Below are positions 58,577 through 64,000 of a stretch of 64,000 nt of DNA, piece by piece. How positions within the stretch are numbered: position 1 is the first letter of the stretch; each line of letters opens with the position of its first letter. The stretch is from Wenzhouxiangella marina (GTDB lineage: Bacteria; Pseudomonadota; Gammaproteobacteria; Xanthomonadales; Wenzhouxiangellaceae): NCBI RefSeq assembly GCF_001187785.1, contig NZ_CP012154.1:1544501-1608500 (forward strand), read 5' to 3'. The translations under genes and the position numbers were made by a program. Under the pieces are notes generated by a model that did not search any database, had not been told where the DNA came from, and was given only the letters and a program-made list of their open reading frames with translations.

Positions 58577-60463
58577 ATGACTGAACGAGTAGGACGACGA
58601 CCTGCGCTGCTGAATCTGCGAGCGCTGGTCGTGGTGCACGATCTGGTCATGATCGCCGTCGCCTGGTGCGCCGCCCGCCTCGGCACGCTCTGGTTGCTGG
58701 GCGAAGACTCCATTGGCTGGCAGCAGCTGGCCCTCGAGGTGAACCTGGTGCTGCTGGCCCAGGGCTTCCTGCAGTGGCGCGCCGGTCTCTACCGCGGTGT
58801 GTGGCGTTTTGCCAGCCTCCCGGACCTGGCCAATCTTCTGCGTTCCTCACTGCTCGGAGCAGTGGCCTGTGCCGCCGTACTGCTCGTGCTCGATTCGCCG
58901 GTCGAACTGATCGTCATCATGGTCTGGTCCTTCCCGGCCCTGCTGTTGTTGCTGCTCGGTGTGCCTCGCCTGACTTACCGGGTGTTCAAGGACATGCGCC
59001 TGGAAGTGCACCGCCGGCGGGTGACGCAGCGCACCCTGATTCTGGGCGCAGGCCGTTCGGGGCGCTTGCTGCTGCCCGAACTCAAGCGCCGTGGTGGCTT
59101 CGACGTTGTCGGGTTTCTCGATGACAGCCGGCGCCTGCGCAACACTGAAATCGAAGGAGTGCCGGTGCTCGGCAGCATCGATCGGCTGCCACGCGTGGTT
59201 CGTGAGGCCGCCATCGATCTGGTCGTGATCGCCATTCCATCGGCCACCAATCAGCAGATGCAGCGGGTCGTGGAGATCTGTGAGCGTGCGGAGGTGGAGT
59301 TCAAGACTCTGCCCACGCTGAAGGAGCTCGGCACCAGTTTCACGCGCTTCGACGACCTGAAGCCGGTGGCCATCGATGACCTGCTGGGACGGGATCCCGT
59401 GTCCCTGGACTGGAACCTGATCCGCTCTGGACTGGCCGGCAAGCGCGTGCTCGTGACCGGTGGTGGTGGCTCGATCGGGGCGGAACTCTGTCGTCAGATC
59501 GCCCGGCTCGATCCGGCCGGTCTGGTGGTGCTCGACAACAGCGAGTACAACCTCTACCGGGTCGATTATCGTTTGCGTAGCGAGTTTCGAGATCTTGCGG
59601 TCGAGACCATCCTCGGCGATGTCTGCGATTCAGCCACGGTCACCAACGTGATGGAGCGCTCCCGGCCCCAGGTGGTCTTCCATGCGGCCGCCTACAAGCA
59701 TCTTCCGATGCTGCAGAACCAGGTGCGGGAAGCCTTCCGGAACAATGTGCTGGGCACCCGTCGGGTCGCCGATGCGGCCTCGGAGTACGGGGTGGAGACC
59801 TTCGTGCTGATCTCCACGGACAAGGCGGTCAATCCGAGCAACGTCATGGGCGCGACCAAGCGAGTCGCCGAGTTGTACTGCCAGCATCTCAATCGTGAAT
59901 CCCGGACGCGCTACATTACGGTCCGCTTCGGCAACGTCCTCAATTCCACCGGTTCGGTCGTGCCGTTGTTCAACGAGCAGATCCGCCGCGGCGGCCCGGT
60001 GACCGTGACCCACCCCGAAATCACGCGCTATTTCATGACCATCGCCGAAGCGGGGCAGCTGATCCTGCAGGCCGGCGTGCTCGGCGAGGGCGGAGAGGTC
60101 TTCGTTCTCGACATGGGTGAGCCGGTCCGGATCAGCTATCTCGCCGAGCAGTTGATTCGCCTGGCCGGCAAGGAGCCGGGCCGCGACATCGAGATCGTCT
60201 ACACGGGCCTGCGCCCCGGCGAGAAGCTGTTCGAGGAACTGTTTCACGAGCACGAGTCCTACGCCAATACGGCGCACGAGAAGATCTTTCTGACCCGATC
60301 GACCGATGTCGACCTGAACTGGATGATCGATCGGCTGCAGCAGGCCGAGCTGGCGGTGCGTCAATACGATAGTGCAGGCCTTCGTCGCATTCTTCTCGAA
60401 CTGGTGCCCGAGCTCGGCAAGGTGCCGCAGAAGCAGCGCAACGTCGTGCCGCTGGCTGGCTGA
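58577..60463 (+). CDS. WbpM/CapD-like nucleotide-sugar 4,6-dehydratase, membrane type
   Basis: The 628-residue protein has four N-terminal membrane helices, a CoA-binding-like domain (RTLILGAGRSGRLLLPEL) and a C-terminal SDR domain with GGGGSIGAELCRQI and DVCDSATV. The catalytic STDKAVNPSNVMGATKR has Met in place of the usual Tyr, as in WbpM/FlaA1-type enzymes. It likely converts UDP-GlcNAc to a 4-keto-6-deoxy sugar for surface glycan. It starts 4 nt after the WbpL-like gene. Confidence 0.9.
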   Translation: MTERVGRRPALLNLRALVVVHDLVMIAVAWCAARLGTLWLLGEDSIGWQQLALEVNLVLLAQGFLQWRAGLYRGVWRFASLPDLANLLRSSLLGAVACAAVLLVLDSPVELIVIMVWSFPALLLLLLGVPRLTYRVFKDMRLEVHRRRVTQRTLILGAGRSGRLLLPELKRRGGFDVVGFLDDSRRLRNTEIEGVPVLGSIDRLPRVVREAAIDLVVIAIPSATNQQMQRVVEICERAEVEFKTLPTLKELGTSFTRFDDLKPVAIDDLLGRDPVSLDWNLIRSGLAGKRVLVTGGGGSIGAELCRQIARLDPAGLVVLDNSEYNLYRVDYRLRSEFRDLAVETILGDVCDSATVTNVMERSRPQVVFHAAAYKHLPMLQNQVREAFRNNVLGTRRVADAASEYGVETFVLISTDKAVNPSNVMGATKRVAELYCQHLNRESRTRYITVRFGNVLNSTGSVVPLFNEQIRRGGPVTVTHPEITRYFMTIAEAGQLILQAGVLGEGGEVFVLDMGEPVRISYLAEQLIRLAGKEPGRDIEIVYTGLRPGEKLFEELFHEHESYANTAHEKIFLTRSTDVDLNWMIDRLQQAELAVRQYDSAGLRRILLELVPELGKVPQKQRNVVPLAG

Positions 60464-60474
60464 TGCGCTGAGAG

Positions 60475-61518
60475 ATGCCGCTTCGTCCTGCCGCGCCCCG
60501 TCGAACCGGCCGTCTGAGCTGGCTGGAGCTCGACTCCGTTCGACTCGAGGGCAATCCCCTGGGTGATTCCCATCGCCGCGTCCACCCCGTCTACCTTCCG
60601 GCAGGCTACGACGAGTCGGACCGGCGCTATCCGGTGCTGTTCTGCCTGGCCGCCTACACCAGTGCCGGCCCGGCCCAGGTCAACTGGAGGAACCAGGGCG
60701 AGAACGTTCCTGCTCGACTGGATCGCCTCATCGACGAGGGGCGCATGCCTCCGGTGATCGTGGTCTTCCCCGATTGCTACACCTCCCTGGGGGGCAATCA
60801 GTACGTCAACAGTCCGGCGATCGGGGCCTACGCCGATCACCTGGTCGACGAGCTCCTTCCTGAAGTGGATCGAAATTTCCGCACCATTCCCGAACCCGCC
60901 GCCCGCGGGGTGTTCGGCAAGTCGTCCGGTGGTTTCGGTGCCCTGCATCTGGCGATGTCGCACCCAGGACATTTCGCCGCGGTTGCGAGTCATGCGGGGG
61001 ATTGCGGCTTTGACCGTGTGTATCTGCGGGACTTCCCCGTCGCCGCCGGTGTGTTCGCGCGCTACAACCGGGATCTGGAGGCCTTCGTAAGAAGCTTCTG
61101 GCGCGCCAAGCGGCCTGGAGGCGCTGATTTCCACGCCCTGATGGTGCTCTGTCTGGCGGCGAGCTATTCGCCCTCGAACGATCAACCGCTGGGCCTGAGT
61201 CTGCCCTTCGATCTTCGTACCTGCGCGCTGGATGAAGAGGTCTGGGCGCGCTGGTTGAGCTTCGATCCCCTGGTTCGCATCGAGCAGGATCACGCGCATC
61301 TTCGCGAGCTGAGCGGTCTCTGGGTCGACGTCGGCAGTCGTGATCAGTACTTCATCCAGTACGGGACTCGCGCCTTTATCGACCGTCTGGAGGCGCTGGG
61401 CGTGGAGCACGTCTACGAGGAGTTCGATGGCACCCACTCGGGCATCGACTGGCGCCTGGACCATTCCCTGCCTTGGTTGGTGGCGCGCTTGAAAGCCGCG
61501 TCCGGCGACAGCATCTAG
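60475..61518 (+). CDS. Alpha/beta-hydrolase esterase-like protein
   Basis: The 347-residue putative cytoplasmic hydrolase resembles the esterase D/enterochelin esterase group. It has HPVYLPAGYDESDRRYPVLFCLAAYT, PPVIVVFPDCYTSLGGNQYVNS, a nucleophile elbow GKSSGG, Asp in GSRDQYF and His in DGTHSGIDWR. No signal peptide is seen. The substrate is unknown. It starts 12 nt after the WbpM-like gene, which may reflect a role in the same unit. Confidence 0.82.
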   Translation: MPLRPAAPRRTGRLSWLELDSVRLEGNPLGDSHRRVHPVYLPAGYDESDRRYPVLFCLAAYTSAGPAQVNWRNQGENVPARLDRLIDEGRMPPVIVVFPDCYTSLGGNQYVNSPAIGAYADHLVDELLPEVDRNFRTIPEPAARGVFGKSSGGFGALHLAMSHPGHFAAVASHAGDCGFDRVYLRDFPVAAGVFARYNRDLEAFVRSFWRAKRPGGADFHALMVLCLAASYSPSNDQPLGLSLPFDLRTCALDEEVWARWLSFDPLVRIEQDHAHLRELSGLWVDVGSRDQYFIQYGTRAFIDRLEALGVEHVYEEFDGTHSGIDWRLDHSLPWLVARLKAASGDSI

Positions 61519-61545
61519 TCTGGGAATCCAGGCACATATCCTTTC

Positions 61546-62121
61546 ATGCTGACCATCACTCCCGCTGCCCGTGACTACTTCGTCAAGCTGCTCGAACAGC
61601 AGCCCGACGGCACCCAGCTGCGCCTCAAGACCATCAATCCCGGCACCCCCTCGGCCGACGTCGAGCTGACCTTCTGCGCGCCGGGGCAGAACGAGCCCGG
61701 TGACGTGGACCTGAACTGTCAGCGCTTCGTTCTGTATGTCGATGCGCCGAGCGCTCGCAGTCTGGACGGGGCGATGATCGATTTCGAGTCCAATGCCATG
61801 GGGGGCGAATTGTCCATCCGTGCGCCGGGCCTCAAAGGGCAACGACCGGCCGAGGATGCGCCGCTACGGGAGCGCGTGGCCTGGGTGCTGGAGTCCAGGA
61901 TCAATCCGATGGTGGCCTCGCACGGTGGTCGCGTGGCCCTGGTCGAAGTGACCGAAGAAAAGGACGTGCTGTTGCAGTTCGGGGGCGGCTGTCATGGCTG
62001 CGGCATGGTCGATGTGACCCTGAAGCAGGGCATCGAAACGACCATGAAGCGTGAAATTCCGGAGTTGCGAAGCGTGATTGACGCCACCGATCACAGCAAC
62101 GGAAGCAACCCCTACTACTGA
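61546..62121 (+). CDS. nfuA: Fe-S biogenesis protein NfuA
   Basis: The 191-residue carrier has a degenerate A-type N-terminal domain (about 1-95, without its cysteine set) and a C-terminal Nfu domain with the cluster-binding CxxC in GGGCHGCGMVDVTLKQGIE. It receives and delivers [4Fe-4S] clusters under stress. It is convergent with the cytochrome pair. Confidence 0.95.
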   Translation: MLTITPAARDYFVKLLEQQPDGTQLRLKTINPGTPSADVELTFCAPGQNEPGDVDLNCQRFVLYVDAPSARSLDGAMIDFESNAMGGELSIRAPGLKGQRPAEDAPLRERVAWVLESRINPMVASHGGRVALVEVTEEKDVLLQFGGGCHGCGMVDVTLKQGIETTMKREIPELRSVIDATDHSNGSNPYY

Positions 62122-62136
62122 ACCGAGCGGGGTGGA

Positions 62137-62157
62137 GCGGTCCGGTGTCCGAACCGC
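62137..62157. terminator. Stem-loop between convergent nfuA and cytochrome genes
   Basis: GCGGT-CGG and CCG-ACCGC pair with one mismatch around a TGT loop, 16 nt after the nfuA stop and 16 nt before the end of the convergent gene. No T tract; a weak or shared terminator. Confidence 0.4.
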
Positions 62158-62172
62158 CCCCGAGAAACCGGA

Positions 62173-62508
62173 TCAGTCGACTTCGAGTTCGACCAGGCCG
62201 TCCTGACGCGAGAACCAGGCGGCCAGATCTTCGATGTCCTGGTCGCTGAGGTTCTGGGCGAAGGAGGCCATGATGGCGTTGTTGCGGGCGCCGGAGCGGT
62301 AGGCCTTGAGCGCAACGACCAGATAGTCACGATGCTGACCGGCCAGACGCGGATACTCGGGTGAGAGCACCGTGTTGCCGTCGATGCCATGGCAGCTCTG
62401 GCAGACCTGTCCGGCCAGTTCCTGACCACGGCTGGGGTTGCCGGAAGCCCAGGCCGCGTTGGCAAGCAGCAGCGACGCGAAGACCGTAGCGAGCGTCATT
62501 CGAATCAT
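62173..62508 (-). CDS. Monohaem class I cytochrome c, second of a pair
   Basis: The 111-residue periplasmic protein has a signal peptide (about 1-22) and haem site CQSCH (36-40). The distal region ALKAYRSGARNNAIMASFAQNLSDQDIEDLAAWF carries the axial Met. It resembles one half of a dihaem cytochrome c4. Its start overlaps the stop of its paralogue by 4 nt (62505-62508). Confidence 0.9.
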   Translation of the reverse strand: MIRMTLATVFASLLLANAAWASGNPSRGQELAGQVCQSCHGIDGNTVLSPEYPRLAGQHRDYLVVALKAYRSGARNNAIMASFAQNLSDQDIEDLAAWFSRQDGLVELEVD

Positions 62509-62834
62509 TCCGAATCCTCCGTCAGGCTGACGAAATAGGCAGCGATGTCGGCGATGTCCTGATCAGACAGGGTATTGGCCTGCGCCTGCATGGTGGCATG
62601 CTGGCGCTCACCCGAGCGGTAGGCCTTGAGCGAGGCGACGATGTAGCCCTCGGTCTGGCCACCGATGCGTGGCACGGAGTAGCTCGGGTAGACATTCTTC
62701 TGATAGGGGATGCCGTGGCAGCCCGTGCAGGTGTAGGCCAGGATCCGGCCTCGCTCGGCGTCGCCCGATTGGGCGACGGCGGGCATGGCCAGTCCGGCGC
62801 ACAGTGCCAGCATGAGGAACAAACGATTCAGCAT
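62505..62834 (-). CDS. Monohaem class I cytochrome c, first of a pair
   Basis: The 109-residue protein has a signal peptide (about 1-21), haem site CTGCH at residues 36-40 and LKAYRSGERQHATMQAQANTLSDQDIADIAAYF. It is clearly paralogous to the downstream cytochrome. ATG 62834 is chosen because it starts the signal peptide; the frame open to 62987 is not signal-like. A TATAAT lies about 37 nt upstream. Confidence 0.88.
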   Translation of the reverse strand: MLNRLFLMLALCAGLAMPAVAQSGDAERGRILAYTCTGCHGIPYQKNVYPSYSVPRIGGQTEGYIVASLKAYRSGERQHATMQAQANTLSDQDIADIAAYFVSLTEDSE

Positions 62835-62870
62835 GAAAATCGGCCAGTCAATGTGGAGGTCAAGCCTCGC

Positions 62871-62876
62871 ATTATA
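62871..62876 (-). promoter_or_regulatory. Consensus -10 box for the cytochrome c pair
   Basis: The minus strand reads TATAAT at 62876-62871, a perfect -10 in GC-rich DNA, with only a weak -35. The predicted start near 62864 gives a 30-nt leader. Confidence 0.5.
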
Positions 62877-62922
62877 ACGCTCGAAGGCCTCGCCGTGGAA
62901 GCATCGAATGCGGCTGATTTCA

Positions 62923-62951
62923 TTCTCAGCGCATCGGAAATCCACTAAACT
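62923..62951 (+). promoter_or_regulatory. Candidate sigma-70 promoter for the acyl-CoA dehydrogenase gene
   Basis: TTCTCA (62923-62928) and TAAACT (62946-62951) are 17 nt apart, each 4/6 to consensus, about 30 nt before the ATG. Confidence 0.4.
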
Positions 62952-62980
62952 ACCGGGTTTATCCGACGGCAAGGACTTCC

Positions 62981-64000
62981 ATGGCATCCCTCGATCCGCT
63001 CGATCTTTTCGATATCCAGTCCCAGCTCAGCGAAGAAGAGCAGATGATCCGCGACAGCGTGGCGCGCTTCGTTGACGAAAAAGCACTGCCGCTGATGGCG
63101 GAATGCTTCGATCAGGGCCGGTTTCCGAAGGAACTCATCCCCGAAATCGCTGACCTGGGCCTGCTCGGCTCGAGCCTCGAAGGCTATGGCTGTGCCGGCC
63201 TGAACGGCGTCAGCTACGGTCTGATCTGTCAGGAACTCGAGCGCGGTGATTCGGGCCTGCGCAGCTTCGTGTCCGTGCAGTCCTCGCTGTGCATGTATCC
63301 CATTCATGCCTTTGGCTCCGAGGAGCAGAAGCAGCGCTGGTTGCCCGACATGGCCGCCGGCCAGGTCATCGGTTGTTTCGGCCTGACGGAGCCTCACGGC
63401 GGTTCGGACCCGGCCAACATGAAGACCCATGCCAAGCGCGATGGCGACGACTGGATCCTGAACGGTGCCAAGATGTGGATCACCAACGGGACGCTGGCCG
63501 ATATCGCGATCGTCTGGGCGCGGACCGAAGAGGGCATCCAGGGATTCATCGTCGAGAAGGACTTCCCGGGCTTCGAGGCCCGTGACATCCGCTCCAAGAT
63601 GTCCCTGCGGGCATCGGTCACCTCCGAACTCTATTTCGACAATGTCCGGGTGCCGGACGCCAACCGTCTTCCGGGCGTCGTGGGTCTGAAGGGGCCCTTG
63701 TCCTGCCTCAGCCAGGCCCGCTACGGCATCACCTGGGGGCCCATCGGCGCGGCCATCGCCTGCTTGAAGGAGGCCTTGGACTACACGGCCGATCGTGAGC
63801 TCTTCAAGCGCCCGCTGTCGTCCAACCAGGCCGTCCAGATCCGCCTGGCCGATCATGCTCGCCGCATCACCCTGGCGCAGTTGATGAGTCTGCGCCTGGG
63901 GCGCCTGAAGGATGCGGGCAAGGTGCATCCGACCCAGATCTCGATGGCGAAGTGGAACAACGTACGCATGGCCATCGATATCGCCCGCGACTGCCGTGAC
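62981..64000 (+). CDS. Glutaryl-CoA dehydrogenase-like acyl-CoA dehydrogenase, 3' partial
   Basis: The first 340 residues are visible; the gene runs off the window. Features match glutaryl-CoA dehydrogenase: DLFDIQSQLSEEEQMIRD, the substrate-binding Arg region GDSGLRSFVSVQSSLCMYPIHAFG, FGLTEPHGGSDPANMKT, KMWITNG and RYGITWGPIGAA. The enzyme oxidises and decarboxylates glutaryl-CoA to crotonyl-CoA in lysine/tryptophan breakdown, passing electrons via FAD and ETF. AAGGA lies 5 nt before ATG 62981. The catalytic Glu lies beyond the window edge. Confidence 0.9.
   Translation, partial: MASLDPLDLFDIQSQLSEEEQMIRDSVARFVDEKALPLMAECFDQGRFPKELIPEIADLGLLGSSLEGYGCAGLNGVSYGLICQELERGDSGLRSFVSVQSSLCMYPIHAFGSEEQKQRWLPDMAAGQVIGCFGLTEPHGGSDPANMKTHAKRDGDDWILNGAKMWITNGTLADIAIVWARTEEGIQGFIVEKDFPGFEARDIRSKMSLRASVTSELYFDNVRVPDANRLPGVVGLKGPLSCLSQARYGITWGPIGAAIACLKEALDYTADRELFKRPLSSNQAVQIRLADHARRITLAQLMSLRLGRLKDAGKVHPTQISMAKWNNVRMAIDIARDCRD

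Overview
The window is GC-rich, densely coded chromosomal DNA from a gammaproteobacterium. Gene order points to the Xanthomonadales/Lysobacterales side, possibly a Wenzhouxiangella-like marine lineage: metG-rnf-nth, apbC-dcd, petABC-sspAB, hfq-hflX-hflK-hflC, and serC-pheA-hisC-aroA-cmk-rpsA-ihfB-lapAB. This placement is inference from synteny and protein style; no rRNA is present. There is one tRNA gene, one small mobile element, and no prophage, CRISPR array or rRNA operon.

Layout. 1-5.3 kb: the end of a sulfatase-modifying-factor-fold protein, a DUF3300 envelope protein with a basic tail, tRNA-Leu(CAA), a MetX-like acyltransferase overlapped by a cysteine dioxygenase, and OmpW behind an FNR-like palindrome. 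5.3-16.1 kb: an FeS photolyase, nadC, a Trm112-like gene, purEK, an orphan ABC ATPase with argD and sodB, RNase T, an orphan HvfC-like protein, an SQR-like flavoprotein and nth. 16.1-26.5 kb: an Rnf electron-transport locus transcribed leftward after metG. It is unusual because rnfA is cut off from rnfBCDGE by about 2.5 kb holding two unrecognised exported proteins and a palindromic IS5-type MITE. A PH-domain membrane protein is also embedded between rnfC and rnfD.

26.6-37.8 kb: apbC, dcd, a DegS-type protease, the cytochrome bc1 operon petABC, sspAB, a DUF3301 protein and an Smr protein, surE-pcm-yqaA-nlpD, and an NsrR-like regulator. 37.9-45.8 kb: amiC, mutL, miaA, hfq, hflX, hflK, hflC. 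hflX has no in-frame ATG/GTG/TTG that would include its conserved N-terminal domain. 45.9-60.5 kb: purA, serS, the aromatic/serine cluster, cmk with an internal near-consensus promoter, rpsA, ihfB, lapAB and a WbpL/WbpM-like pair. 60.5-64 kb: an esterase-like hydrolase, nfuA, two paralogous monohaem cytochromes c, and the start of a glutaryl-CoA dehydrogenase-like gene that runs off the window.

Themes. Several neighbours converge on electron transfer and FeS/redox biology: Rnf, bc1, small cytochromes c, ApbC, NfuA, an NsrR-like regulator, SodB and an FNR-like site. Others concern the cell envelope: AmiC, NlpD, DegS, LapAB, HflKC, WbpL/M, OmpW. Many genes are translationally coupled through ATGA/GTGA overlaps, and a few use non-ATG starts.
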